From assembly GCF_000336775.1 (NCBI RefSeq), contig NZ_AOLJ01000013.1, forward strand, positions 20,118 to 84,117: a stretch of DNA of 64,000 bases, written 5' to 3'. The notes below the pieces were generated by a model. That model searched no databases. It was given only the letters and a program-made list of their open reading frames with translations, and was not told the DNA's origin. Shown here one piece after another: positions 1 to 8,534 of the stretch (position 1 is the first letter of the stretch; every line of letters starts with the position of its first letter). The translations under genes were made by a program, and so were the position numbers. The stretch comes from Haloferax gibbonsii ATCC 33959 (GTDB lineage Archaea > Halobacteriota > Halobacteria > Halobacteriales > Haloferacaceae).

Positions 1-140
1 GCGAGGGTCTCCTCGGCCGCGTTCCAGCCGTTGACGTAGCCCTGATGGTGGGTGTCGTGATGCCACGTCAGCACCTGCTCGGAGATGTGCGGTTCAAGGG
101 CGTCGTACTCGTACGGAAGCGGGTCGAGTTCGTAGCTCAT
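1..140 (-). CDS. sod: Superoxide dismutase (Fe/Mn type), N-terminal part only
   Basis: This is the first 46 or so codons of a superoxide dismutase, cut by the left edge of the window. The N-terminus reads [20 protein letters not shown] and continues with [14 protein letters not shown]. That is the conserved first helix region of Fe/Mn SODs, with a metal-ligand histidine and the HHxxHHxxYV pattern. The enzyme dismutates superoxide to peroxide and oxygen in the cytosol. The start at 140 is supported by a strong Shine-Dalgarno-like GGAGGT 8 nt upstream, which is unusual in a region dominated by leaderless genes and would allow high translation. The identity is clear; metal preference cannot be judged from this fragment. 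Confidence 0.93.
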   Translation of the reverse strand, partial: MSYELDPLPYEYDALEPHISEQVLTWHHDTHHQGYVNGWNAAEETL

Positions 141-148
141 AATGTGTA

Positions 149-154
149 ACCTCC
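149..154 (-). promoter_or_regulatory. Shine-Dalgarno site of sod
   Basis: On the minus strand GGAGGT lies 8 nt before the sod ATG. A TATA-like GTTTTAAC sits further upstream at about 180-187, which would give a leader of roughly 15-20 nt. Most other genes here lack such a site. Confidence 0.7.
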
Positions 155-277
155 ATATCACGGGTCGGGCGGAATCCTGTTAAAACTTGAGGAGAGGTAT
201 GCTAGCACAAACCACGACGTGCGGGTCGCTGTCGGTCGATTTCTCCGATTCGAGAAACTCCGCTTCGCGCGAGCGTG

Positions 278-883
278 TCAGCCGTCGAACGGGTCCGTTC
301 GGCGCTCGTACTCGATTTCGGTCGAGACGGCGTCGGCGATGTCCGACCCGAACTCCCGTTCGACGACGTGCAACGACAGGTCCAGTCCGGAGGTGACGCC
401 GCCCGCGGTGAGCACGTCGCCGTCGTCGACGACGCGGGCGGAGACGACTTCCGCGGCCGTCTCGCGGAGGTCCGAGAGCGCGCCGCCGTGGGTGACCGCG
501 GGGCGGCCGTCGAGGATGCCGGCGCGGGCGAGGAGCATGCCGCCGGTACAGACGCCGGCGACGGTGGTTCCGGCCTCGTGGAGCGCCGCGATGGCGTCCG
601 GAATCTCGCCTTTCTCGGCTTCGGCCCACGCGCTCTGTGCGGCCCGGGAGTTCCAGCCGCCGCCGGGGACGACGAGGAGGTCCGGGCGGTCGGTCTCGGG
701 GTCGAGGACGCCGTCGACGCCGACGCGCATCCCGTGGCTCGCCGTCACGAACTCGCGGTCGGAGAGCGCGACGAGTTCGGCCTCGCAGTCGGCCCCGGCC
801 GCGCCGGCGTTCTGGAACACTTCGAACGGCGCGACGGCGTCGAGTTCGTCGAAGCCGTCGTAGAGGATGATAGCGACCTGCAT
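278..883 (-). CDS. DJ-1/PfpI family protein
   Basis: A 201-aa single-domain member of the DJ-1/PfpI (class I glutamine amidotransferase-like) superfamily. It begins MQVAIILYDGFDELDAVAPF, carries a VPGGGW turn at about residue 72, and has the nucleophile elbow AGVCTGGMLL at about residues 107-116, with Cys in the place of the catalytic cysteine. The terminal GGVTSGLDLSLHVVEREFG is also typical of the family. Members include glyoxalases, chaperones, isonitrile hydratases and cysteine proteases, so the reaction cannot be fixed from sequence. It lies between sod and a photolyase, all on the minus strand, which would suit a stress role, but that is inference. Confidence 0.85.
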   Translation of the reverse strand: MQVAIILYDGFDELDAVAPFEVFQNAGAAGADCEAELVALSDREFVTASHGMRVGVDGVLDPETDRPDLLVVPGGGWNSRAAQSAWAEAEKGEIPDAIAALHEAGTTVAGVCTGGMLLARAGILDGRPAVTHGGALSDLRETAAEVVSARVVDDGDVLTAGGVTSGLDLSLHVVEREFGSDIADAVSTEIEYERRTDPFDG

Positions 884-985
884 GCTTGCGGAGTCGGTTT
901 CCGGGGAGAAAGTCGTTCGCGCCGCGGCGACCGAGGGCGGAGAACGGAAGCGGCGGTCGAGAGCCGCCGCCGTTGCGGCCGTCGG

Positions 986-2434
986 TCAGTCGTCGCCGCG
1001 GGCGGCCTCGAACATCGAAATCGCCCGTTCGCGGCGCTCGGAGTGGTCCACGATGGGCTCCGGGTAGTCGGGCGCGAGGCGCTCGCGTTCGAGGTCGGTC
1101 AGCTCGTGCCACTCGTGGATGGTGTTGGCCGTCACGTCCGATAGCTCGGGGACGTACCGCTTGATGTACTCGCCGTCGGGGTCGTAGCGCTCGCCCTGCG
1201 TCATCGGGTTGAAGATGCGGAAGTACGGTTGGGCGTCGGTCCCGGTCGAGGCGGCCCACTGCCAGCCGCCGTTGTCGTTTGCGGTGTCGTGGTCCGCGAG
1301 GTGCTCGCGGAAGTGCGCGTAGCCGTGTCGCCAGTCGCACAGGAGGTCCTTCGTGAGGAACGACGCGACGATCATCCGGACGCGGTTGTGCATGTACGCC
1401 TCCTCGCGGAGCTGTCGCATCCCGGCGTCGACGATGGGGTAGCCGGTCTTCCCCTCCTTCCACGCCGCGAGTTCCTCGGCGTCGTCGCGCCACGCGATGT
1501 CGTTTTCGTACTCCTTGTAGTTCTCCGTGACGACGTTCGGATGCTCCCGGAGGACGTGGGCGTAGAACTCCCGCCACGCCAACTGCGACTGGAACTCCTC
1601 GACCGACTCGTCTCGCTCCCCGCCGACGCCCTCCCGGGCCGCCGCGGTCGCCGCGTACACCTCGCGGATGCCGATGGTCCCGAACTTGAGGTCCGTCGAG
1701 AGCCGCGACGTGGCGTCCCGCGTCGGGTAGTCGCGGTCGTCGGCGTAGCGGTAGATGGCGTCCGCACAGAACGCCGAGAGGCGCTCGCGGGCCGCTTCGG
1801 TCCCCGCCGACTGGACCGCGGCCGACGGCTCCTCGAAGCCGAGGTCCGACATGGTCGGTAGGTCGCCGGCGGCGACGTCGAACTCGGCGTCAGCGAGCGC
1901 TTCCGCCGCGGTTTCGAGCGTGTTGGCGTCGGCGAGGTCGTCGGCGTCCGGTTCCGGATAGGGCTCGGGCTTGTCGCGGTCGCGCCACTTCTTCCAGAAG
2001 TAGGTGTAGACGGAGTAGGTGTCGCCCGCGTTTGTCGTGATGCTCCCCGGCGGGTGGAAGATGGCGTCGTGGACCGGCTCGCGGCCGACGCCGGCGTCGT
2101 CGAGGGCGAGTCGCACGTCGGCGTCGCGCTCGCGGGCGAGTCCGGAGTAATCGATTCCCCAAGTGGCCCGCTCGGCGTCGAGCGCCGCCGCGACCGCCGG
2201 GACGACGGCTCGGGGGTCGCCGCGGGCGACGAGCAGGTCGCTCCCGCGCTCTCGGTACGCGCCGCGGAGTTCGGCGAGCGCGTCGAGTAAGTACCTGACG
2301 CGGGGCGCGCCGGCGTGGTCGAGCACGTCCCGGTCGAAGACGAAAAGCGGGGCGACGGGGCCCGCCTCGGCGGCCGTCGCGAGGCCGCGGTTGTCCGCGA
2401 CTCGCAGGTCCCGGCGGTGCCAGTGCAGTTGCAT
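986..2434 (-). CDS. phr2: Deoxyribodipyrimidine photolyase (cryptochrome/photolyase family)
   Basis: A 482-aa DNA photolyase that repairs UV pyrimidine dimers using light and reduced FAD. The N-terminus MQLHWHRRDLRVADNRGLA is the antenna (Rossmann) domain signature. The C-terminal FAD domain has FQSQLAWREFYAHVL, MHNRVRMIVASFLTKDLL and DWRHGYAHFREHLADHDTANDNGGWQWAASTGTDAQPYFRIFNP, shown here in pieces: the NDNGGWQW and ASTGTDAQPYFRIFNP motifs are diagnostic of class I photolyases. Length is normal for the family. The start is the last ATG before an intergenic gap of over 300 bp. CPD specificity is the likely one in haloarchaea; 6-4 or cryptochrome function is less likely. Confidence 0.95.
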   Translation of the reverse strand: MQLHWHRRDLRVADNRGLATAAEAGPVAPLFVFDRDVLDHAGAPRVRYLLDALAELRGAYRERGSDLLVARGDPRAVVPAVAAALDAERATWGIDYSGLARERDADVRLALDDAGVGREPVHDAIFHPPGSITTNAGDTYSVYTYFWKKWRDRDKPEPYPEPDADDLADANTLETAAEALADAEFDVAAGDLPTMSDLGFEEPSAAVQSAGTEAARERLSAFCADAIYRYADDRDYPTRDATSRLSTDLKFGTIGIREVYAATAAAREGVGGERDESVEEFQSQLAWREFYAHVLREHPNVVTENYKEYENDIAWRDDAEELAAWKEGKTGYPIVDAGMRQLREEAYMHNRVRMIVASFLTKDLLCDWRHGYAHFREHLADHDTANDNGGWQWAASTGTDAQPYFRIFNPMTQGERYDPDGEYIKRYVPELSDVTANTIHEWHELTDLERERLAPDYPEPIVDHSERRERAISMFEAARGDD

Positions 2435-2760
2435 AGCCGCGCCTCAGGACGGCGGCTATGTCAATGTAGCGGCAGTCCGACCCCGACGCGAGAGCGAAGC
2501 CGCCTAACCCGTCCGTTCGAACGAACTTAATCGGCCTACGGCTCGGGAAACGGCATCCTACCGCGCCTAACGGCCGTCACTGCCCCGTTTTCGGACGCCT
2601 GCTGGCATGGATATGGTACGGTGGCCGACCCTCGCGGCGGCGCGACTGTCTCGGGTAATATGATGTTATCGACCGAATTCCGGGACGAGAGTACGTTTAC
2701 GTTCTTGCTATCTGGTGTACCCGGTTCATACCTATACCGCGTCGTAGCCACGGTTCTGGT
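2435..2760. other. Intergenic stretch between divergent phr2 and 2761 gene
   Basis: This 326-bp gap has no convincing gene: the short open frames in it encode basic, non-halophilic peptides. It contains a 10-bp palindrome CGTTCGAACG near 2515 upstream of the photolyase. At its right end is a TATA-like CTATACC at 2732-2738, placed about 26 bp before the ATG at 2761, so that gene is probably leaderless. Confidence 0.5.
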
Positions 2761-3591
2761 ATGTCCGGGCATCGCTTCCTTCCTGACTCCGCGGTCCGAC
2801 AGCCGCGTCTCCGCTCCCCACTCGTGTTTCCGCTCCTCCTCTTGACGTTCGTCTGCGGAACGCTCGGGTGGCTCGTCTGGGTCCCCTACGGCGTGTTCCT
2901 CGGCGTGCTTCCACCCCTGGTCGTCTTCGGCTTCGCGTTCGCCGAACTCTCGTCGACCTCGCCGTCGCCGCCGATGCTCCCGTCGGCGCGTCCCTCGCCG
3001 CCGCTCTCGCTCGACGGCCGCGTCGACCTCGCCGCCGCGCTACACGGCGCGGGCGTCTTCGCGACCGACGGGGACGACAACCTCTCGCTGTCGCCGCGGT
3101 TCGCCGAGGACTGGCGCGCCCGCATGCTCGACACCGACGGTCGGGACCACGACCGCGAGGCGCTCGCGGCGCTCCTCGGCGTCGCCCCGGAGCGGGTCGA
3201 GATGGGGTGGAACGAGCGGGGACTGTTCGCGCGACTCGACCGCGGCACCGTCGGCCAGTGGTCCTCGCGCGCCGCGTTCGTCGCCGACCTCACGGCCGTC
3301 GCGACGTTCCGCCGGTACTACCCCGAGTGGTGGCGGTTGCCGACGGCGGACCGGAACCGCGTCCTCGGCGCTCTTCGGTTGTGTCTCCGAACGTGCCCGA
3401 CCTGCGACGGTGCAGTCGCGGTCGAGAGCGAACAAGTGGCACGGCCCGACAGCGAGCGGGCGAAGCGACGCGTCTCGGCGACCTGTCGGGGGTGCGATTC
3501 GGTCCTGTTCGACGGCGTCGTCGAGCAGTCGGCGGGCGAGCCGTCCGGGTCCGACGAGGGGGCCGGCGTTCACCCGCAGAACACGCGCTGA
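2761..3591 (+). CDS. Membrane-anchored zinc-ribbon protein, unknown function
   Basis: A 276-aa protein with two adjacent N-terminal membrane segments (about residues 20-42 and 43-63), then a Pro/Ser-rich linker, a soluble acidic domain, and a C-terminal zinc-ribbon-like pair of knuckles, CPTC at about residue 221 and CRGC at about residue 249. I do not recognise a named family; similar haloarchaeal proteins are annotated as hypothetical. The domain order suggests a cytoplasmic metal-binding module tethered to the membrane. The start is supported by a TATA-like element 26 bp upstream. It stands alone between the divergent photolyase gene and the convergent pterin gene mptE. Confidence 0.8.
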   Translation: MSGHRFLPDSAVRQPRLRSPLVFPLLLLTFVCGTLGWLVWVPYGVFLGVLPPLVVFGFAFAELSSTSPSPPMLPSARPSPPLSLDGRVDLAAALHGAGVFATDGDDNLSLSPRFAEDWRARMLDTDGRDHDREALAALLGVAPERVEMGWNERGLFARLDRGTVGQWSSRAAFVADLTAVATFRRYYPEWWRLPTADRNRVLGALRLCLRTCPTCDGAVAVESEQVARPDSERAKRRVSATCRGCDSVLFDGVVEQSAGEPSGSDEGAGVHPQNTR

Positions 3592-3655
3592 GCGCGCCGC
3601 TCCGCCCGACTGAGCCGCGACGGCGAGGGCTCGGATTCGCGGCGGACCGCCGCTC

Positions 3656-4339
3656 TCAGGGCAGCGGGTCGATGCCGTCGCGCCGGCCGTCGAGAACGGA
3701 AAAACGCTCTCCGCGGCGTCGTTCGAGCCACCGGAGCAGGCGCTCGGCCCACCGGAGCTTCTGCGCTTTCATCGCCCCCACGCTCGGGTCGTCGAAGTCC
3801 CAGCCGACGAAGACGAGCCGTCCCGCGCCGAGTTCGTCGGCGATGAAGGCCGCTCGGTCGCCGTCGGTGAAGCCGCCCCAGTTGACGACGGGGCCGACCG
3901 GGGCCGCCTGCGTCGTCCCGAGGACGTTGTCAGCGTCGAACCGCGGCACCCACTCGCGGACCGCGGGGAGGTTGTCGCCGTGGGCGTGGGCCGCGACGGG
4001 CACGCCGGATTCCGTTAGCTCGACCGCCGTCTCGGGGTTCTTGTCGAGGTCGGTCACCATCAGGTCGAGGTCGAACCCGGCGGCTCGGACCGCGTCGGCG
4101 GCGGTGGAGGCGGCGACGACCACGTCCACGTCGGGGGCGTCGAGCCTGTCGAGTTCGTCGTCGAGCGTCGGTGCCGCCCCGCAGACGGCGACGGTCGCGT
4201 CCGCCCAGTCCAGTCGGTCGCGGTCGAAGGGGCTCACGAGGTCCGCGAGCGCGTCTCTGGCCCGCTCGTCGCCGGTTCGGTCGAAGCCGAAATCGTCGAG
4301 AATCCGCTCGTAGACGGGTTCCCACGTGGTGAAATCCAT
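3656..4339 (-). CDS. mptE: 6-hydroxymethylpterin diphosphokinase MptE-like (DUF115)
   Basis: A 227-aa DUF115-family protein. Archaeal MptE transfers pyrophosphate from ATP to 6-hydroxymethyl-7,8-dihydropterin, the step before dihydropteroate synthase in folate or methanopterin synthesis. It starts MDFTTWEPVYERILDDFGFD and has the family's core VAVCGAAPTLDDEL, DVVVAASTAADAVR, MVTDLDKNPE, AHAHGDN and VFVGWDFDDPSVG, with conserved Asp/His residues for metal-ATP binding. The start at 4339 is the only ATG close to a TATA-like element upstream; the frame stays open well upstream but with non-halophilic, Arg-rich codons. It follows a dihydropteroate-synthase-family gene on the same strand with a 188-bp gap, which supports the pathway call. 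Confidence 0.85.
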   Translation of the reverse strand: MDFTTWEPVYERILDDFGFDRTGDERARDALADLVSPFDRDRLDWADATVAVCGAAPTLDDELDRLDAPDVDVVVAASTAADAVRAAGFDLDLMVTDLDKNPETAVELTESGVPVAAHAHGDNLPAVREWVPRFDADNVLGTTQAAPVGPVVNWGGFTDGDRAAFIADELGAGRLVFVGWDFDDPSVGAMKAQKLRWAERLLRWLERRRGERFSVLDGRRDGIDPLP

Positions 4340-4527
4340 GGTGTAGCTGTCGCTCAGAATGTAACTGTATGGGCCGGAATGGCACTCGTGTACCCCTACC
4401 CGCGTGCCCTTCCGGCGTCCACAGGACCGTTTTAGGGTCGGATGGTATAAGTTTTCTCTTAGTAGAACGGTCAACGTCTGCCGAACGTCAGACGAATAGA
4501 CGGGTCTGGCACGAGATAGCGTACCAG

Positions 4528-5667
4528 TCAGTTCGTCGCCCGCTCGACGGTCTCTAACGCGGCTTCGAGGGCATCTGAGGCGTCCGTGACGAGCGTCGGA
4601 AGCCGGGCGAGCGCGGCGGGACTTCCGACCAGAAGCGCACCGGTGTCGCCGGCGGCCAAGACAGCTCCCGCGTCGCCGGCGGCGGCGGCGAGTGATTCCC
4701 GGTCGTCGGCCCCGAGCCCTTCCAGTTCGAAGACGCGCGTGACGCTCTCGGCGGCGACCTCGCGGTTCGCGCCGACGCGGTCGAGGTGCCTCGCGGCCTC
4801 GCCGGGCGTCGTCACGTCGAGTTCTTCGACCGACACGTCGCCGGGTTCGCGGACGCGGCGGCGCTTGAACTCGTGGCCGATGAGGGCGGCGTCGCGGGTC
4901 TCTTTCACGTCGTGGGTCCGGACGACGTGCGCGCCGCGTTCGACCGCCATCGACGTGGCGGCGAGGCTGACGGGCAGCGCCTCCTCGGTCGAGCGACCGG
5001 CCACGTCGCGGAGGAAGTTCTTGCGGTTGATGGAGACCAGGATGGGGTGTCCGTAGCCGCGGAACTCCCGCAGGCGGTCGAACGTCTCGCGGTCGTGTTC
5101 GAGCGTCTTCGCCTCCGACCAGCCGCCGAAGGCGGGGTCCACGATGGTCTTGTCGGTGAAGCCGTTCAGTTCGAGGGCGTCGTAGATGTCGTCGACTTCC
5201 TCGATTGCACCGGGGCGGGTGAGGTCCGGCGGGCTGGCCATCTTGGCGACGGCGGCGTCGAACTCCTCGCAGACGCGGGGCATCTCCGGGTCGGCGAAGC
5301 CGCAGATGTCGTTGACCATGTCGAAGCCGCCGTCGAGCGCCGCCTCGGCGACCTCGTGGTAGCGCGTCTCGATGGAGAAGACGGCGTCGCCGGAGACGCT
5401 GTCGAGGACCGAAAGCGCCGTGTCGAGCCTGTCGAGTTCGTCTTCGGCCGACAGCACGTCGAGGCGCTTGTTCGCCGATTCGAGGCCGACGTCGACGATG
5501 TCGGCCCCCTCGTCGATGAGTTCGCGGTCGACGTACTCGGCGGCCTCGCTCGGGTCGTTGAACACGCTCGGCTTGTACGGGGACTCCTTGGAGACGTTCA
5601 GCACACCCATGATTCGCGGCGGGTGGTCGTCGCCGATTTCGAGTCCTGCCGCATCGACGGTTCGCAT
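4528..5667 (-). CDS. folP: Dihydropteroate synthase family protein
   Basis: A 379-aa TIM-barrel protein of the pterin-binding (DHPS) family, predicted to condense the pterin diphosphate made by MptE with p-aminobenzoate. It has PRIMGVLNVS at about residue 17, EGADIVDVGLES at about 53, a YHEVAEAALDGGFDMVNDICG stretch seen as VNDICGFADPEM, DPAFGGWSEA and a C-terminal HDVKETRDAALIGHEF. Bacterial DHPS usually has NVTPDSFSDGG after the first motif; here this is NVSKESPYKPS, and there is a C-terminal extension of roughly 90 residues. The start at 5667 is chosen because upstream codons lie in promoter-like sequence. It may be a DHPS paralogue rather than the main enzyme, since haloarchaea can also carry a FolC-FolP fusion. 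Confidence 0.8.
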   Translation of the reverse strand: MRTVDAAGLEIGDDHPPRIMGVLNVSKESPYKPSVFNDPSEAAEYVDRELIDEGADIVDVGLESANKRLDVLSAEDELDRLDTALSVLDSVSGDAVFSIETRYHEVAEAALDGGFDMVNDICGFADPEMPRVCEEFDAAVAKMASPPDLTRPGAIEEVDDIYDALELNGFTDKTIVDPAFGGWSEAKTLEHDRETFDRLREFRGYGHPILVSINRKNFLRDVAGRSTEEALPVSLAATSMAVERGAHVVRTHDVKETRDAALIGHEFKRRRVREPGDVSVEELDVTTPGEAARHLDRVGANREVAAESVTRVFELEGLGADDRESLAAAAGDAGAVLAAGDTGALLVGSPAALARLPTLVTDASDALEAALETVERATN

Positions 5668-5844
5668 ACCCGCCGGTTGGACCACACGAACATATGCCGA
5701 CCGGTCGCGGAAGGTGGGACGAAAGCCGAGTTCGAATCCCCGAAACACGGGAATTGAGCCCTATTGAGCCCTCATAGCAACCGCTTAATAGCGCTCTTTG
5801 GACGTTACATCCAACCGGGCTCCAACCGGGCGTACCCACCGATT

Positions 5845-6414
5845 ATGACTGGCGACGGACTCCCGACGATACTCGCCGTTGACGACGAACCGTCCCTGAC
5901 GACGCTGTACGAGGCGTGGCTCGCAGACGACTTCCGCGTCAGGACGGCGTCGAGCGCCGAGGAGGCTCTCGAACTCGTCGCCGGCGAGTCGTTCGACGCC
6001 GCGATGCTCGACAGGCACATGCCCGGCGGCACCGGCGACGAGGTGCTGTCCGAACTCCGGGCGCGCGACCACGACTTCCCGGTCGTGATGGTGACGGGCG
6101 TCGAACCCGACACCGACATCGTCGAGATGCCGTTCGACGACTACCTCGTCAAACCGGTGGGAAAGCGGGAGGTCCAGCGGACCGTCCGCTCGCTCGTGGT
6201 TCGCGGGTCGTACAACGACCACCTCCGGGAGTACTTCGCGCTCGCCCGCAAGCGGGCCGTGTTGGAGGCCTCCTGCGACCGCGAGGCGCTCGAAAACTCG
6301 GCGTCGTACCGCGAACTCACCGCCGCCGTCGACGACGCGGAGACCCGCGCCGACGCGGCCCGTGCGGAACTGCTCGAAGACGGCTTCGAGGGGACGACTC
6401 CCGACCTCGGATGA
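5845..6414 (+). CDS. Response regulator with HalX domain
   Basis: A 189-aa two-component receiver. The receiver domain (about residues 8-118) has the acidic pair DDE at 13-15, the phospho-acceptor D56 in AAMLDRHMPGG, VMVTG with the switch Thr, and the Lys of DDYLVKPVGKREV. The C-terminal part (YNDHLREYFALARKRAVLEA and following) is the haloarchaeal HalX output domain, a helical region of unknown output that probably mediates dimerisation or partner binding; there is no DNA-binding domain. The ATG at 5845 fits the canonical start of the receiver. The histidine kinase gene starts 22 bp downstream, so the two are almost certainly a cognate pair in one operon. Confidence 0.92.
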   Translation: MTGDGLPTILAVDDEPSLTTLYEAWLADDFRVRTASSAEEALELVAGESFDAAMLDRHMPGGTGDEVLSELRARDHDFPVVMVTGVEPDTDIVEMPFDDYLVKPVGKREVQRTVRSLVVRGSYNDHLREYFALARKRAVLEASCDREALENSASYRELTAAVDDAETRADAARAELLEDGFEGTTPDLG

Positions 6415-6436
6415 CAGACGGGAGGTTCGCTCGACC

Positions 6437-8533
6437 GTGACGAGACGCCTCCTGCCGCGGTTCGTCAGGAAGCGGTACGCGGTGAAGTTCGCACTCGCGC
6501 TCGGACTCGTCACGCTCGCCATCGCGGCCGTCGGCGGCTACTCGTACCTCCACGCCAACGAGGTCATCGGCGAGGAGACGCGCGACGGCCTCGTGACGAA
6601 CGCCGAGATTCAGGCGCAAAACCTCGACGAGTGGCTCACCCGGATGGAGGTGCAGATGCGGTCGATATCGGAGTCCGCGGCGTTCCAGTCCGGCGACGAC
6701 CGCGACATCAACCTCTATCTGTGGTCGGTGGTCGAACGCGACCGCGACATCGACGCCGCGTACTACATCGACACGAGAAACGAGACGGTCCTCACGAGCA
6801 CGGGGAGCGCCAGCGTCGCCTCGGCCGAGTCGGTGACGACGTATTACGGCCGACAGGAGTTCACCGCGCTCGCCCAGCAGTCCCACGGCGACGTGGTCAT
6901 CTCCGACCCGTTTCGCCCCTCGGAGGGGGCCGCACCGGTCCTCCTCTTCGCGACGACGATACCCGAGCGGCCGAACCGGGCCGTCATCGCCGTGGCGAAC
7001 CTCCGCGATATCTCTGAGACACACCTCCACGACATCAACGCCGGTCGGTTCGTCGTCGTCGACGCGGCGGGCACCGTCGTCCTCGCGGAGGACGAGTCGC
7101 GGCTGTTGGAGACCGACGCGCTCGAAACGACCCGGTACGACTCGGCGTCCGGGTTCGTCCCCGGCCAGTCGCTCGGCGACTCGAAGACCGAGGTCGGGTT
7201 CGCCCGAATGGAGGCCCACGACTGGGTCGTCACCTCGCGCGTCCCCACGGGGGAGGCGTACGCCCTCCGGACGGACATCCTCACCCAGATACTCGCGACC
7301 CTGTTCGTCGTCGGCGCTGGAGCGGCCCTGCTGGCGGCCACCATCGGACGGGACACCGTCGACGCGGTTCGGACCCTCGGGTCGAGCGCGCGGGAACTCA
7401 CCGACGGCAACCTCGACGTGGCGATCGACCGCGACCGCGAAGACGAGTTCGGCGACCTCTACGAGGCGTTCGACGTGATGCGAGTTTCCCTGCGCGACCA
7501 GATTCTCGACGCCGAGCGCGCCCGCGAGGAGGCTGAGTCGGCGAGACGGGAGGCGTGGGACGAAAAGGAGGCCTCGGAGCGCCGCCGCCGCCACCTCGAA
7601 CGGACCGCGGAGGCCTACGGCGAGGTGATGCGGGCCTGTGCCGACGGCGACCTCGCGGAGCGAATCGACCCCGACGAGGAGAGCGAGGCGATGGCCGAGG
7701 TCGCTCGGTCGTTCAACGAGATGATGGCCGACGTCCAAGAGCGGAACGAACAGCTTCGAACCGTCTCGAACGTGCTCTCGCACGACCTCAGAAACCCCCT
7801 CAACGTCGCGGTCGGCCGGGCGGAACTCCTCGCCGACGAGACCGAAAGCGACCACGTCGAACCGCTCGTCGAATCGCTCGACCGCATCGACGCCATCATC
7901 GACGACGCGCTCGTGTTGGCGCTCCAGCGGCGGGTCGAAGACACGCTCCCGGTCGCGTTGTCCGACGTGGCGCGTCGGTCGTGGACGCACGTGGACACCG
8001 GGGACGCGACGCTCGTCGTCGACGAGAACCCCCGGTTCGCCGCCGACCCCGACCTCGCGGCCCACGTCTTCGAGAACCTCTTTCGGAACTCGGTGGAACA
8101 CGGTTCCACGGGCAGTCGGATTCCATCCGACGACGCTGTAGAACATGGTTCTACAGGCAACCGGACTGTGTCCGGTGACGCTGTGGAACACGATTCCACG
8201 GGCAGTCGGATTCCATCCGACGACGCCGTCGAGCACGGCGACGACGGAGTGACCGTCACCGTCGGCGCGCTCGGGGACGCCCGCGGGTTCTACGTCGAAG
8301 ACGACGGCCCCGGCATCCCGGAGTCCGACCGAGCGAGCGTGCTCGAACCGGGCTACACGACGAACCGCGCCGGCGGCGGGACCGGCTTCGGCCTCCCGAT
8401 CGTCCTGCAGGTCGCCGACGCCCACGGCTGGGACCTCACGCTCTGCGAGTCGGCGTCCGGCGGGGCGCGATTCGAACTCAGCGACGTCGAGCGCGTCGGC
8501 CGCGACACCGACGACGCGGCCTCCCTCGTGTGA
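6437..8533 (+). CDS. Membrane histidine kinase (Cache-HAMP-HisKA-HATPase) with an internal repeat insertion
   Basis: A 698-aa sensor kinase starting at a GTG just after the receiver gene. Order: membrane segment (about 17-40), extracellular Cache-like sensor (about 45-285), second membrane segment (about 290-312), HAMP (about 315-370), coiled coil, a second HAMP-like or linker stretch, HisKA with the phospho-acceptor H449 in VLSHDLRNPLN, and HATPase with N-box FENLFRNSVEHG (about 547-556), G1 VEDDGPGIPESD and G2 GGGTGFGLPIV. Between the N-box and G1 the protein carries three extra copies of a 15-residue unit starting VEHG/D, each encoded by a hairpin-rich 45-bp repeat. The insertion lies where the ATP lid begins and might alter activity. 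It is probably the partner of the HalX regulator; the ligand is unknown. Confidence 0.93.
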   Translation: MTRRLLPRFVRKRYAVKFALALGLVTLAIAAVGGYSYLHANEVIGEETRDGLVTNAEIQAQNLDEWLTRMEVQMRSISESAAFQSGDDRDINLYLWSVVERDRDIDAAYYIDTRNETVLTSTGSASVASAESVTTYYGRQEFTALAQQSHGDVVISDPFRPSEGAAPVLLFATTIPERPNRAVIAVANLRDISETHLHDINAGRFVVVDAAGTVVLAEDESRLLETDALETTRYDSASGFVPGQSLGDSKTEVGFARMEAHDWVVTSRVPTGEAYALRTDILTQILATLFVVGAGAALLAATIGRDTVDAVRTLGSSARELTDGNLDVAIDRDREDEFGDLYEAFDVMRVSLRDQILDAERAREEAESARREAWDEKEASERRRRHLERTAEAYGEVMRACADGDLAERIDPDEESEAMAEVARSFNEMMADVQERNEQLRTVSNVLSHDLRNPLNVAVGRAELLADETESDHVEPLVESLDRIDAIIDDALVLALQRRVEDTLPVALSDVARRSWTHVDTGDATLVVDENPRFAADPDLAAHVFENLFRNSVEHGSTGSRIPSDDAVEHGSTGNRTVSGDAVEHDSTGSRIPSDDAVEHGDDGVTVTVGALGDARGFYVEDDGPGIPESDRASVLEPGYTTNRAGGGTGFGLPIVLQVADAHGWDLTLCESASGGARFELSDVERVGRDTDDAASLV
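8093..8239 (+). repeat. Three in-frame 45-bp palindromic repeats plus a fourth partial copy
   Basis: Units at 8093-8137, 8138-8182 and 8183-8227, followed by a partial fourth start (8228-8239). Each unit encodes 15 residues beginning VEHG or VEHD and contains two short hairpins at fixed positions. In unit 1 these are GTGGAAC-ACG-GTTCCAC (8093-8109) and GTCGGAT-TCC-ATCCGAC (8115-8131). Unit 2 has GTAGAAC-ATG-GTTCTAC (8138-8154) and ACCGGAC-TGT-GTCCGGT (8160-8176). Unit 3 repeats the unit 1 sequence almost exactly, with one closing pair of the first hairpin lost. Unit 2 differs from unit 1 at four base pairs, and both arms change each time so that pairing is kept. Confidence 0.95.
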
Positions 8534-8534
8534 C

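Noticed and set aside
2536-2772. A 78-codon minus frame in the gap upstream of the photolyase gene.
   Set aside because: It is basic, has no family resemblance and overlaps the promoter of the 2761 gene.
4475-4495. CGTCTG / CAGACG stem with 8-nt loop after the DHPS gene stop.
   Set aside because: The stem is short and not followed by a T run on the relevant strand, so I do not call it a terminator.
3656-5839. A 727-codon minus frame that appears to fuse extra sequence to MptE.
   Set aside because: Residues before MDFTTW are Arg-rich and out of frame with the DHPS gene; the ATG at 4339 gives the family's N-terminus.
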